64,000 nt of DNA from Streptomyces sp. NBC_01275 (GCF_026340655.1 NZ_JAPEOZ010000001.1:6324001-6388000), one strand, 5' to 3'; shown: positions 41,546 to 49,921, counted from the first letter of the stretch. Numbers and translations: made by a program. The notes: generated from the sequence alone by a model not told the origin.

Positions 41546-42676
41546 CTACAGCCAGCCGTTGCGCTTCAGGGTGCGGTGGATGCCCAGGCACAGGCCCACC
41601 ATGGCGGTCATGACCACGGGGTAGCCGAACTTCCAGTGCAGCTCCGGCATGTAGTCGAAGTTCATGCCGTAGACCCCGCAGACCATCGTCGGCACGGCGA
41701 TGATGGCCGCCCAGGACGTGATCTTCCGCATGTCCTCGTTCTGTGCGACGGACGCCTGCGCGAGGTTGGCCTGGAGGATCGAGTTGAGCAGCTCGTCGAA
41801 GCCGACGACCTGCTCCTGGACCCGGGCCAGGTGGTCGGCGACGTCCCGGAAGTACTTCTGGATGTCGGGGTCGACCAGCCGCATCGGCCGCTCGCTCAGC
41901 AGCTGCATCGGGCGCAGCAGCGGGGAGACCGCCCGCTTGAACTCCAGCACCTCACGCTTGAGTTGGTAGATCCGGCCGGCGTCGGTGCCGCGCGGGGTGC
42001 CCTTGCGGCCCGGCGAGAACACCTCGGTCTCGACCTCGTCGATGTCGTCCTGTACGGCGTCGGCGACCGCGACATAGCCGTCGACGACATGGTCGGCGAT
42101 CGCGTGCAGCACCGCCGAGGGGCCCTTGGCGAGCAGCTCGGGGTCGTCCTGGAGGCGGTGGCGCAGCGCGCGCAGGGATCCCTGGCCGCCGTGCCGGACG
42201 GTGATGAAGAAGTCCTTGCCGGTGAAGCACATGACCTCACCGGTCTCGACGACCTCGCTGTTGGCGGTCAGCCGGTCGTGCTCGACGTAGTGGATGGTCT
42301 TGAAGACGGTGAAGAGGGAGTCGTCGTAGCGCTCCAGCTTGGGGCGCTGGTGCGCCTGTACCGCGTCCTCCACGGCCAGCGGGTGCAGCCCGAACTCCCC
42401 GGCGATGCCGGCGAACTCACCCTCCGTCGGCTCGTGCAGACCGATCCACACGAAGCCTCCGTCGCGCCGCACCTGCCGCATGGCCTCCTGCGGGGTGGGG
42501 GGCGTCGGGAACACGACGCGGGCGCCGTCGCGGTAGACGGCGCAGTCGACGACGGCCGAGGGGGTGCCGGGGTCGCGGGTGGTGTCGTAGGCGCCGCTGT
42601 CCAGGCGCACGCTCTTGCGCAGCGAGGGGCGGGACGGGCGGACCACGGCGGCGCGCAGGTCGCGGATCATCGACAT
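41546..42676 (-). CDS. corA: Magnesium/cobalt transporter CorA family
   Basis: Pentameric Mg2+ channel, 376 residues. The large cytoplasmic domain (VWIGLHEPTEGEF, HPLAVEDAVQAHQRPKLERYDDSLFTVFKT) leads to a long helix (KREVLEFKRAVSPLLRPMQLL) and two C-terminal membrane helices. The selectivity motif YGMNF is at the end of helix 1 and the loop MPELHWKFGYP follows. The ATG at 42676 has AAGGAG upstream. The N-terminal 45 residues are not conserved. The gene is preceded by an unusually long untranslated region, so Mg2+-responsive leader control is possible. Confidence 0.93.
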   Translation of the reverse strand: MSMIRDLRAAVVRPSRPSLRKSVRLDSGAYDTTRDPGTPSAVVDCAVYRDGARVVFPTPPTPQEAMRQVRRDGGFVWIGLHEPTEGEFAGIAGEFGLHPLAVEDAVQAHQRPKLERYDDSLFTVFKTIHYVEHDRLTANSEVVETGEVMCFTGKDFFITVRHGGQGSLRALRHRLQDDPELLAKGPSAVLHAIADHVVDGYVAVADAVQDDIDEVETEVFSPGRKGTPRGTDAGRIYQLKREVLEFKRAVSPLLRPMQLLSERPMRLVDPDIQKYFRDVADHLARVQEQVVGFDELLNSILQANLAQASVAQNEDMRKITSWAAIIAVPTMVCGVYGMNFDYMPELHWKFGYPVVMTAMVGLCLGIHRTLKRNGWL

Positions 42677-42929
42677 GGCAGGCTCCTTCGCATCGGGCGA
42701 CGAAAGGCCGTGGCGACGGGTGGAACTACCCGGAATGAGGACGTCCTGACTGCGGATGTTTGGCACGTCCACAAAGCGGGGAGCACCGCTCCGTCGCGGT
42801 GGCGAGTTTCGTTGCTGACTCAGCTACTGGTTCAGCTACTGCAAGTTCAGGGAAAACGAAACGAAGTGCTCTTCCGCGTGCGGACGCGAGGGTGAAAGGC
42901 GGCGGTCAGCCGGAATCAGAGCAGCTGCA

Positions 42930-42977
42930 TCAGCGGCCGGAAGAGCGAGTGGTACTGCACGGGTGACTTCGATCCAT
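42930..42977 (-). CDS. Possible 15-residue leader peptide upstream of corA
   Basis: An ATG at 42977 has a near-perfect ribosome site GGAGGAGGTG 8 bases upstream (42995-42986) and encodes MDRSHPCSTTRSSGR before a stop. Codon third positions are not strongly biased, so translation rather than product may matter, as in attenuation leaders. Evidence is limited to the ribosome site and position. Confidence 0.3.
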   Translation of the reverse strand: MDRSHPCSTTRSSGR

Positions 42978-43132
42978 GACAGCCCCACCTCCTCCAGCCG
43001 GTCCCTCGTAAGGGAGTCTCGTCGGCGTCGAGGCAAGATCGCGACGCTTCTGCGTGCTGCCCCGAACCACCGGGCAAGAGTATCAGCCGACTGAAGTGTC
43101 AAGGCGCTGCTTTGCCCGGTACTGACGAGTTC

Positions 43133-43138
43133 TATGCT
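43133..43138 (+). promoter_or_regulatory. -10 element of a predicted leaderless transcript (SUFU-like gene)
   Basis: TATGCT ends 6 bases before the ATG at 43145; TTGCCC at 43112-43117 may be its -35 element with a short 15-base spacer. Confidence 0.5.
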
Positions 43139-43144
43139 CGCGTC

Positions 43145-43729
43145 ATGGCTGATGTTCTTCCTCTGGTCGAGGCACGGTTGCGCACCGCGCTGGGCGAGCC
43201 GGACGCCCGTGCCGCGGTCACCTTCCTGGGCACGGACCGCGTCGAGGTGCTGCGTTTCCACGGGGGCGACATCGTCCGCTACGCCACGCTCGGCATGTCC
43301 GCCCAGCCGATGGCGGACCCCACCGCGATCCTCGCCGACCCGGTCAAGGGCCCGCGCGCCGAGCTGGTCCTGTCCGTCCGCGCCGGCCTCGCCGACACCG
43401 ACAAGGTGCTTCGCCCGCTCGCCGTGCTCGCCGCGTCCCCGCAGGTCGAGGGGGTGGTCGTGGCCCCCGGAGCCTCCCTCGACGTGGGCGAGCCGCTGTG
43501 GCCCGGAGCGCTGTTCACCTCGGTCCTGGTCGCCGAGCCCGGCGGTCTGGTCGAGGACCTGGAGCTGGACGAGCCCCTCGACCCGGTCCGCTTCCTGCCC
43601 CTGCTGCCGATGACCCCGAACGAGGCCGCCTGGAAGCGTGTGCACGGCGCCCAGGCCCTCCAGGAACGCTGGCTGACGAACGGGACGGACCTCCGGGATC
43701 CGTCCCGGACATCCGTCCCGCTCGACTGA
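43145..43729 (+). CDS. Suppressor-of-fused (SUFU) domain-like protein
   Basis: A 194-residue soluble protein. The pattern VRYATLGMSAQPMADP, RAELVLSVR, VLRPLAVLAASPQ, LWPGALFTSVLVAEPG and FLPLLPMTPNEAAWKRVHGAQALQERW matches bacterial SUFU-domain proteins, which often act as immunity or accessory proteins; no toxin gene is adjacent here. Start at 43145 is chosen because of the leaderless -10 and the conserved N-terminus. Function unknown. Confidence 0.78.
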   Translation: MADVLPLVEARLRTALGEPDARAAVTFLGTDRVEVLRFHGGDIVRYATLGMSAQPMADPTAILADPVKGPRAELVLSVRAGLADTDKVLRPLAVLAASPQVEGVVVAPGASLDVGEPLWPGALFTSVLVAEPGGLVEDLELDEPLDPVRFLPLLPMTPNEAAWKRVHGAQALQERWLTNGTDLRDPSRTSVPLD

Positions 43730-43822
43730 CGCTTCGTGAGGAAGCTCACCAACCCGTGGCCGAAAACCGTCAGTTGACTGTGGGGGCTCGTCGGGCTCGT
43801 TGGGCTCGTCGGGCCCGCGGGC

Positions 43823-45058
43823 TCAGTTGGCGAAGACCGCCACCCCGTCCTCGGTCGCGTGGATCGGCTCCAGCTCCTCCGCTTCGTGCGTGAGCGACTT
43901 GCGCCGTACGACGACCACGACCGCGCCGAGCAGCGCGGTGACCGCCGCGACGACGAACGGGACGTGGATGTCGGTCCACTCCTCGATCTTCGGCGCGAAG
44001 TAGGGCGCGGCCGCCGCCGCGAACCACCGTACGAAGTTGTAGCCCGCGCTCGCCACCGGCCGCGGCGCGTCCGAGACGCCGAGCGCCAACTCGGTGTAGA
44101 CGGTGTTGTTCACGCCGATGAACGCGCCGGACAGGATCGTGCAGACGACGGCCGTCGTGTGGTCGCCGTAGCCCAGGACCAGCACGTCGGCCGCGAGCAG
44201 CACCAGTGAGCCGCCGAGCACCTTCAGCGAGCCGAACCGTCGCTGCAGGCGCGGCGCGACGACGACCGAGAACACGGCGAGCAGCAGGCCCCAGGCGAAG
44301 AACACCGCCCCCGACTTGTAGGGGGTCATGTTCAGCACGAACGGGGTGAAGGCCAGCACGGTGAAGAACGTGTAGTTGTAGAAGAACGCCGAGGCGGCCG
44401 CGGAGGCCAGTCCGCCGTGGCCGAGCGCCCTGAGCGGGTCGAGGAGCGAGGTCTTGCGGGCCGGCTTCGGCTGCTCCTTCAGGAACGCCGTGATGCACAG
44501 GAAGCCGATCGCCATCAGGAACGCGGTGCCGAAGAAGGGGTAGCGCCAGCTGGCGTCGCCGAGCAGCGCGCCCAGCAGCGGCCCGCACGCCATGCCCAGG
44601 CCCAGGGCGGACTCGTACAGCAGGATGGCGGCCGCGCTGCCGCCGGCCGCCGCGCCGACGATCACCGCGAGGGCGGTGGAGACGAAGAGCGCGTTGCCCA
44701 GGCCCCAGCCGGCCCGGAAGCCGACGAGTTCGCCGACCGAGTCCGAGGTGCCCGCGAGGCCGGCGAAGACCACGACGAGGGCGAGGCCCAGCAGCAGGGT
44801 CTTCTTGCCGCCGATGCGGCTGGAGACGAAGCCGGTCACCAGCATCGCGAACGCGGTGATCAGGAAGTACGAGGTGAAGAGCAGGGAGACCTGGCCGGCG
44901 GTGGCGTCCAGGCCCTGGGCGATGGAGGGCAGGATCGGGTCGACGAGACCGATGCCCATGAAGGCGACGACCGAGGCGCCCGCGGTCGCCCAGACCGCCT
45001 TGGGCTGTCGCAGCAGGCCACCGGTTCCCGCGTCGAAGGGGTCGTTCTCTGCGCCCAT
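43823..45058 (-). CDS. MFS transporter (drug/efflux type)
   Basis: Twelve-segment membrane transporter of 411 residues. The N-terminal half has GIGLVDPILPSIAQGLDATAGQVSLLFTSYFL and the MFS motif A region GFVSSRIGGKKTLLLG. SALGLGMACGPLLGALLGDASWRYPFFGTAFLMAIGF is the antiporter motif C region typical of drug:H+ antiporters. It is preceded by a promoter whose spacer contains a palindrome at 45105-45117, so a repressor is likely. Substrate unknown. Confidence 0.92.
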   Translation of the reverse strand: MGAENDPFDAGTGGLLRQPKAVWATAGASVVAFMGIGLVDPILPSIAQGLDATAGQVSLLFTSYFLITAFAMLVTGFVSSRIGGKKTLLLGLALVVVFAGLAGTSDSVGELVGFRAGWGLGNALFVSTALAVIVGAAAGGSAAAILLYESALGLGMACGPLLGALLGDASWRYPFFGTAFLMAIGFLCITAFLKEQPKPARKTSLLDPLRALGHGGLASAAASAFFYNYTFFTVLAFTPFVLNMTPYKSGAVFFAWGLLLAVFSVVVAPRLQRRFGSLKVLGGSLVLLAADVLVLGYGDHTTAVVCTILSGAFIGVNNTVYTELALGVSDAPRPVASAGYNFVRWFAAAAAPYFAPKIEEWTDIHVPFVVAAVTALLGAVVVVVRRKSLTHEAEELEPIHATEDGVAVFAN

Positions 45059-45104
45059 CGCTTTCTCCCGTCCCGAAAGATGGTTGGTATATGCACATAG
45101 TAAG

Positions 45105-45117
45105 TTAGGTCACCTAA
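45105..45117. promoter_or_regulatory. 13-bp palindrome in the MFS transporter promoter (candidate operator)
   Basis: TTAGGT and ACCTAA flank one central base. On the minus strand it lies within the 18-base spacer between TTGCAT and TACTAT, which would be the -35 and -10 of the MFS promoter. A protein bound there would block RNA polymerase. The regulator gene is not adjacent. Confidence 0.6.
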
Positions 45118-45216
45118 TTAATGCAAGCTGCATCTAGTTTCCGCTGGTGAACCGGTTCCGTCCGGACGGGTGATCGTCCTTGACGTGGGCGGGCTCGGGT
45201 AGGACCGTGGGGCTCT

Positions 45217-45858
45217 ATGAGGGGCGAACCCAGTTGCCCGAAGTGTGGTGGCCGGGTCAGGGCTCCCGGACTCTTCGCCGATTCCTGGCAGTGCGATGTG
45301 CACGGGACGGTGCATCCGCTGCAGCCCGTGATCCCGCCCAGCGTCGAGGCCCTCAGCGTCGTCGTGCATCGCACGCAGGTGCCGGTGTGGATGCCGTGGC
45401 CGCTGCCGGTCGGCTGGCTGTTCACGGGCGTGACCTATGCCGGCGACGACCGCAGCGGCGGCCGCGCCACCGCCGTGGCCTGCTCCGGACCCGGCCCGCT
45501 CGGCGGCATGGGCGAGCTGATCCTGGTCGCCGAGGAGCTCGGCGTCGGCCTCGGCGCGCGCTACGCCGGCGTCGACGGCCCGGATCCGGGCCCGTACATG
45601 AGCGTCGAGAAACCCGCCGAGACCAAGGTCCTGGCCGCCGGCCGTCCCACCCCGCTCTGGCATGTCTCCGCCACCCCGGACGACCGTGCCGTCTTCGCGG
45701 GCGAGGCGCGCGGGCTGTGGCTGTGGGCGGTGGTCTGGCCCGAGCAGTCCGGCCTGCTGATGTACGACGAACTGGTGCTGACCGACCTGCGGGACGCGGG
45801 CGCGGAGGTCGACCTGCTGCCGTGCGGGGCGTTGTCGCCGCGCTTGCTCGAGCCGTAG
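45217..45858 (+). CDS. DUF6758-type protein with zinc ribbon
   Basis: A 213-residue protein with an N-terminal zinc-ribbon-like motif CPKCGGRVRAPGLFADSWQC and a nearby His. A beta-rich domain follows (LPVGWLFTGVTYAGDD, GLWLWAVVWPEQSGLLMYDELVLTDLRD). No membrane helix. I recall this family as DUF6758 in Streptomyces, unknown function. It is directed away from the MFS gene, 158 bases apart. Confidence 0.78.
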   Translation: MRGEPSCPKCGGRVRAPGLFADSWQCDVHGTVHPLQPVIPPSVEALSVVVHRTQVPVWMPWPLPVGWLFTGVTYAGDDRSGGRATAVACSGPGPLGGMGELILVAEELGVGLGARYAGVDGPDPGPYMSVEKPAETKVLAAGRPTPLWHVSATPDDRAVFAGEARGLWLWAVVWPEQSGLLMYDELVLTDLRDAGAEVDLLPCGALSPRLLEP

Positions 45859-45871
45859 GGCGCCCGGAGTC

Positions 45872-45991
45872 TCGGTCCGCTGGGCGGCAGGGGGCTCGGC
45901 CCGCTGGGCTGTAGAGGGATCGGCCCGCCGGACTGTAGGGGGCTCGGCCCGCTGGACTATAGAGGGATCGGCTCGCCGGACTGTAGGGGGC
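45872..45991. repeat. 24-bp tandem repeat, 5 copies
   Basis: Five units of TCGGCCCGCTGGRCTGTAGR (first 20 bases; R is A or G) plus GGGA or GGGC run without gaps from 45872 to 45991, just after the DUF6758 stop. The unit ends alternate GGGC, GGGA, GGGC, GGGA, GGGC, so the original duplication step may have been 48 bases. Sequence is not in a supported reading frame. Confidence 0.9.
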
Positions 45992-46082
45992 GCTCGATGG
46001 TTTCGGGTGTGACAAGGGAGCTGAAAAATCCGGTTATCCTTGAGCGTCCGCTTCCGTTCCGTCCTCGCCTGGAGTCCACGTC

Positions 46083-46940
46083 GTGCGCATCGATCTGCAC
46101 TGCCACTCCACGGCCTCCGACGGCACGGACACCCCGGCCGAGCTGGTCCGCAACGCGGCCGCCGCCGGTCTGGACGTCGTCGCGCTGACCGACCACGACA
46201 CCACCCGCGGATACGCCGAGGCCGTCGCCGCGCTGCCGCGGGGGCTCACGCTGGTCACCGGCGCCGAGCTGTCCTGCCGTATCGACGGCGTCAGCATGCA
46301 CATGCTGGCCTACCTCTTCGACCCCGAGGAGCCCGCCCTGTTCGCCGAGCGCGAGCTGGTGCGCGACGACCGGGTGCCGCGGGCGCGGGGCATGGTCGCC
46401 AAGCTCAACGAGCTGGGCGTCCCCGTCACCTGGGAGCAGGTCGCGCGGATCGCGGGGGAGGGGTCCGTCGGGCGTCCGCACGTCGCCACCGCCCTCGTCG
46501 AGCTGGGCGTCGTGCCGACCGTGAGCGACGCGTTCACCGAGGACTGGCTGGCCGACGGCGGCCGGGCCTATGTCGAGAAGCACGAGACCGACCCCTTCGA
46601 GGCGATCCGCCTGGTCAAGGGCGCGGGCGGGGTCACCGTCTTCGCCCACCCGGGCGCCAGCAAGCGGGGGCGCACGGTGCCGGAGTCGGCGATCGCCGAG
46701 CTGGCCGCGGCCGGCCTGGACGGCATCGAGGTCGACCACATGGACCACGACGCCGAGACGCGCGTACGGCTGCGGGGACTGGCGACCGACCTCGGGCTGC
46801 TGACGACCGGGTCCAGCGACTACCACGGCAGCCGGAAGACCGTCCTGCTCGGCGAGTACACGACCGACCCCGAGGTGTACGGCGAGATCACGCGGCGGGC
46901 GACCGGGGCGTTCCCGGTGCCGGGGACCGGCGGAGCCTGA
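46083..46940 (+). CDS. PHP-domain phosphoesterase
   Basis: Metal-dependent phosphoesterase of 285 residues, trinuclear-site type. Motif 1 is IDLHCHSTASDG at residues 3-14, motif 2 is ALTDHDT near 38, motif 3 FAHPGA near 190, motif 4 SSDYHG near 244. The insert VTWEQVARIAGEGSVGRPHVATAL is usual in the RnaAM/YciV-like family, which cleave 3'-phospho-adenosine 5'-phosphate or short RNA ends. GTG start. The next gene, marC, starts 53 bases later. Confidence 0.9.
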   Translation: MRIDLHCHSTASDGTDTPAELVRNAAAAGLDVVALTDHDTTRGYAEAVAALPRGLTLVTGAELSCRIDGVSMHMLAYLFDPEEPALFAERELVRDDRVPRARGMVAKLNELGVPVTWEQVARIAGEGSVGRPHVATALVELGVVPTVSDAFTEDWLADGGRAYVEKHETDPFEAIRLVKGAGGVTVFAHPGASKRGRTVPESAIAELAAAGLDGIEVDHMDHDAETRVRLRGLATDLGLLTTGSSDYHGSRKTVLLGEYTTDPEVYGEITRRATGAFPVPGTGGA

Positions 46941-46993
46941 GGCTCCGCCCCTCGCCCGCACGTCCGCTCACCTTCGGCAAGGCTTCCTCACCC

Positions 46994-47599
46994 ATGTTCG
47001 ACGTCGCCGTCTTCGGCTCCCTCTTCCTGACCCTTTTCGTCATCATGGATCCCCCCGGGATCACCCCGATCTTCCTCGCGCTGACCGCCGGACGCCCCGC
47101 CAAGGTGCAGAAGCGGATGGCCTTCCAGGCCGTGTGCGTGGCGGGCGGTGTGATCGCCGTCTTCGGGCTCCTGGGGCACCAGATCCTGAACTACCTGCAC
47201 GTCTCCGTGCCCGCGCTGATGATCGCGGGCGGGCTGCTGCTCCTGCTGATCGCGCTCGACCTGCTCACCGGCAAGACCGACGAGCCGAAGCAGACCAAGG
47301 ACGTGAACGTCGCCCTCGTCCCGCTGGGCATGCCGCTGCTGGCCGGACCGGGCGCGATCGTGTCCGTCATCCTCGCCGTGCAGAAGGCCGACAGCTTCGC
47401 CTCGCAGGCGTCGGTGTGGGCGGCGATCCTCGCCATCCACGTCGTGCTGTGGCTGGTCATGCGCTACTCGCTGCTGATCATCCGGGTCATCAAGGACGGC
47501 GGTGTGGTGCTGGTGACGAGGCTCGCCGGCATGATGCTCTCCGCGATCGCCGTACAGCAGATCATCAACGGCGTCACACAGGTGATCCGCGCGAGCTGA
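46994..47599 (+). CDS. MarC family integral membrane protein
   Basis: A 201-residue membrane protein with six predicted helices. The family phrase FVIMDPPGITPIFLALT lies in the first loop, and MPLLAGPGAIVSVIL marks the second half. Despite the name, MarC proteins are not proven resistance factors; function unknown. ATG at 46994. It follows the PHP gene and ends at a hairpin. Confidence 0.9.
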   Translation: MFDVAVFGSLFLTLFVIMDPPGITPIFLALTAGRPAKVQKRMAFQAVCVAGGVIAVFGLLGHQILNYLHVSVPALMIAGGLLLLLIALDLLTGKTDEPKQTKDVNVALVPLGMPLLAGPGAIVSVILAVQKADSFASQASVWAAILAIHVVLWLVMRYSLLIIRVIKDGGVVLVTRLAGMMLSAIAVQQIINGVTQVIRAS

Positions 47600-47651
47600 G
47601 CCGGCCCGCACCCGGCTCCGGCATGCGCGGAGCCTCTGCCCCGGCATACGC

Positions 47652-47684
47652 AGAGCCCCCTACGGCATCGCCGTAGGGGGCTCT
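47652..47684. terminator. Bidirectional hairpin between marC and a small minus-strand gene
   Basis: A 15-base perfect stem, AGAGCCCCCTACGGC (47652-47666) with GCCGTAGGGGGCTCT (47670-47684), has a three-base loop. It serves both convergent genes; no T tract. Confidence 0.8.
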
Positions 47685-47716
47685 GAAATCTGTAAGGGGA
47701 TCGAGCGAGGACCGCG

Positions 47717-47869
47717 TTACGAGGCCGAGGAGTCGGCCGGGCGGATCCACAGACGCTGCCCGATGGCGGCGGCCTGCTGAACGATCCGGTTGACGGAGGC
47801 GGCGTCTACGACGGTGCTGTCCACGGGCGTGCCGTCGACATCGTCGAGTCGCATGATTTCGAAGCGCAT
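47717..47869 (-). CDS. Small conserved-type hypothetical protein (50 aa)
   Basis: Unknown function. It starts MRFEIMRLDDVDGTPVDSTV and ends in a Trp-containing WIRPADSSAS. Ribosome site AAGGGAGAAG precedes the ATG at 47869. An in-frame ATG 24 bases upstream directly abuts another AGGAGG and is too close to use. Coding-type third positions support it. I recall similar 50-residue proteins in other Streptomyces at this place. Confidence 0.72.
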   Translation of the reverse strand: MRFEIMRLDDVDGTPVDSTVVDAASVNRIVQQAAAIGQRLWIRPADSSAS

Positions 47870-48106
47870 TGGCTTCTCCCTTCGTCTGGTCATCCTCCTG
47901 AGGAGAACTACTGAGTGGCTGGCCCAGGTCGCATCGGTGCCCCTGGTTCCACTAGTAGTCAACGCGACTCTTGTTACGAACATTCCCTACGCTAAAGAAA
48001 TTTTTCGAACGGCTAATTACTGACGGGTAAGCGGGTTTGGGCAGACTGCCGGAGACTGAACGGGACCGGTTGTGTTCGCAGCGTGACCGCCGGGACAATG
48101 GAGGCG

Positions 48107-49003
48107 ATGAACGACGACTCAGCGGCGCTCGCCGCCCGCATCGACCGCACGAACGAGCTGCTGACCCGCATGCTCGCCGAGGTGGCCAAGACGCCCTCGA
48201 CCCACGCGATCTTCGTCGACGCGGGGTACCTGTACGCGGCCGCGGGCCGGCTGGTCTCCGGGACGGAGGACCGCAGGGCGTTCGACCTCGACGCCGAGGG
48301 CCTGATCGAGGCGCTCATCGACCGAGCCCGCTCGATCTTCGCGGACAGCCGCCTGCTGCGCGTCTACTGGTACGACGGCGCCCGCCGCCGCATCCACACC
48401 GCCGAGCAGCAGTCCATCGCCGAACTCCCGGACGTGAAGGTGCGGTTGGGCAACCTCAACGCCAACAACCAGCAGAAGGGCGTCGATTCGCTCATCCGCT
48501 CCGATCTGGAGTCCCTGGCCCGGCACCGCGCCATCAGCGACGCGGCGCTGCTGGGCGGCGACGAGGACCTGGTCTCGGCGGTGGAGGCCGCCCAGGGCTA
48601 CGGCGCCCGGGTGCACCTCTGGGGCATCGAGGCCCCCGAGGGCCGCAACCAGGCCGAGCCGCTGCTCTGGGAGGTCGACAGCCAGCGCACCCTCGACCTC
48701 GACTTCTTCAAGCCGTACGTGTCACGGCGTACCGCCCAGGCCTTCGAGGCGACCGGCGCGAACCGGCCCACCCGCGAGGACGTCCGCTTCGTAGGCGCGC
48801 AGATCGCCGCGAAATGGCTGGCGGCGCGGGGCAGGGAGGCCCTGGCGGAACTGCTGCCCGGCCATCCCTACCTGCCCGGCTCCGTCGACCAGGACCTTCT
48901 CGTGGAGGCCGAGGGCATCCTGCAGTACTCCCTGCGCGGCCAGGCGGACCTGAGACGGGCGCTGCGGGACGGGTTCTGGGAGCACGTGCAGACGCAGTAC
49001 TGA
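48107..49003 (+). CDS. NYN-domain (PIN-like, LabA/DUF88 type) putative ribonuclease
   Basis: A 298-residue protein. The NYN core reads AIFVDAGYLYAAAGRL (first Asp), RLLRVYWYDGARRR, KGVDSLIRSDLESLARHR and DAALLGGDEDLVSAVEAAQGYGARVHLWG; the acidic residues D, D, D, E of the PIN-like metal site are all present. Likely an RNA-cleaving enzyme. A helical C-terminal domain (REDVRFVGAQIAAKWLAARGREAL) follows. Start is uncertain among 48083 (GTG), 48098 and 48107; I prefer 48107 from conserved sequence. Confidence 0.87.
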   Translation: MNDDSAALAARIDRTNELLTRMLAEVAKTPSTHAIFVDAGYLYAAAGRLVSGTEDRRAFDLDAEGLIEALIDRARSIFADSRLLRVYWYDGARRRIHTAEQQSIAELPDVKVRLGNLNANNQQKGVDSLIRSDLESLARHRAISDAALLGGDEDLVSAVEAAQGYGARVHLWGIEAPEGRNQAEPLLWEVDSQRTLDLDFFKPYVSRRTAQAFEATGANRPTREDVRFVGAQIAAKWLAARGREALAELLPGHPYLPGSVDQDLLVEAEGILQYSLRGQADLRRALRDGFWEHVQTQY

Positions 49004-49012
49004 CTCGCGGTA

Positions 49013-49909
49013 CTAGCTCTGGGAGCGGCGGTCCCAGTAGTCGGCGAGGGCGTGGGCCGTCGGCAGGGGCTGGTCCAGGTTCGGTGAGTGCTCGGCGCCC
49101 GGGACGACCGTCCGGTGCGCGCGCAGCTGCACGGCCATGTCGTCCAGCACGGTCACCGGCCAGGTGTCGTCGCGTGCTCCCGACAGCACATGGAACGGCA
49201 GCGGTACGGCGGCGAGTTCGGCGACCCGGTTGGGCTCGGCGCACAACTGGCGTCCTGTTGTGAGGAGTTGGGCGGGCTTGTGGTTCAGCCAGCGCAGCCG
49301 CAGCTGCTCCACGCCGCCGAAGCCCCGGGCGGGGCCGCCGACCTCCTCCGGCGGACCCATCGCCAGGATGGCCTGCCACACCTCGGGCATCGTCAGCGCG
49401 GCGAGCGCGTCCTGCAGCAGCTTCACGCGCTGCTTCTGGGAGTCCGAGATCTCGGCGGGGCCCGAGGCGATGAGGGTGAACGACGCGAACGGGGAGTGGT
49501 CGAGGAGGACGGCGGCCCGGGCGATCTGACCGCCCAGGGAGTGCCCGACGAGATGCAGAGGCGTGTCGGGCCCCAGGGAGGCGGTGAGCGTCTCCGTCTG
49601 CGCGAGCACGTCCCGCGCCAACTCCTCCTGGGCGTAAGGGGATTCGTCGCTCTCCGGGCCGTCCGACTCGTTCTGTCCGCGCCCGTCCACGGCGACGGTC
49701 CGGTAGCCGCGGGCCGCGAGCGGCTCGTGCAGCAGGTGGAAGTCCTCCTTGCTGCCGGTGAACCCCGGCAGCAGCAGCGCGACGCCCCGCGGCTCGACGC
49801 CGGCGGGCACGGGCGCGTCGACGACGGCGAACTCGCCGCGCACGGTCCGCAGAGCGTACGAACGGGCGCCGGGGGGCGGCGGGAAGGGGGAGCTGGTCGG
49901 CCTGGTCAC
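49013..49909 (-). CDS. Alpha/beta hydrolase
   Basis: A 298-residue hydrolase: oxyanion region LLPGFTGSKEDFHLL, nucleophile GHSLGGQIA near residue 121, acid in SGARDDTWPV and His in GAEHSPNLDQ. The GTG start at 49909 has TAGCCT 6 bases upstream and no ribosome site, suggesting a leaderless mRNA starting with GTG. Convergent with the NYN gene, with stops 9 bases apart. Substrate unknown. Confidence 0.88.
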   Translation of the reverse strand: MTRPTSSPFPPPPGARSYALRTVRGEFAVVDAPVPAGVEPRGVALLLPGFTGSKEDFHLLHEPLAARGYRTVAVDGRGQNESDGPESDESPYAQEELARDVLAQTETLTASLGPDTPLHLVGHSLGGQIARAAVLLDHSPFASFTLIASGPAEISDSQKQRVKLLQDALAALTMPEVWQAILAMGPPEEVGGPARGFGGVEQLRLRWLNHKPAQLLTTGRQLCAEPNRVAELAAVPLPFHVLSGARDDTWPVTVLDDMAVQLRAHRTVVPGAEHSPNLDQPLPTAHALADYWDRRSQS

Positions 49910-49915
49910 GAGCCG

Positions 49916-49921
49916 AGGCTA
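49916..49921 (-). promoter_or_regulatory. -10 element of a predicted leaderless GTG-start transcript
   Basis: TAGCCT on the minus strand lies 6 bases before the GTG at 49909. Confidence 0.45.

Larger units (their letters stand above)
42677..43144. promoter_or_regulatory. Long region upstream of corA with a short leader ORF
   Basis: About 470 bases separate corA from the divergent SUFU-like gene. On the minus strand TTGACA (43102-43097) is a good -35 box; the -10 is uncertain (GATACT or TACTCT nearby). Transcription from there would give a corA leader of nearly 400 bases. It contains a short ORF (42930-42977) and a small direct repeat, TTCAGCTACTG-like, at 42818-42841. I did not see the conserved core of a Mg2+ riboswitch. 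Confidence 0.4.

Noticed and set aside
42677..43144. Mg2+ riboswitch (M-box) upstream of corA
   Set aside because: I could not find the conserved core sequences on the minus strand, so only a long leader is reported.
45105..45117. Iron box for a DtxR/IdeR-type regulator
   Set aside because: Half-sites are similar but separated by one base rather than seven; 13 bp instead of 19 bp.
45422..46015. Minus-strand frame with YSPAGR repeats
   Set aside because: The repeat is a translation of the 24-bp minisatellite plus antisense of the zinc-ribbon gene; no ribosome site.
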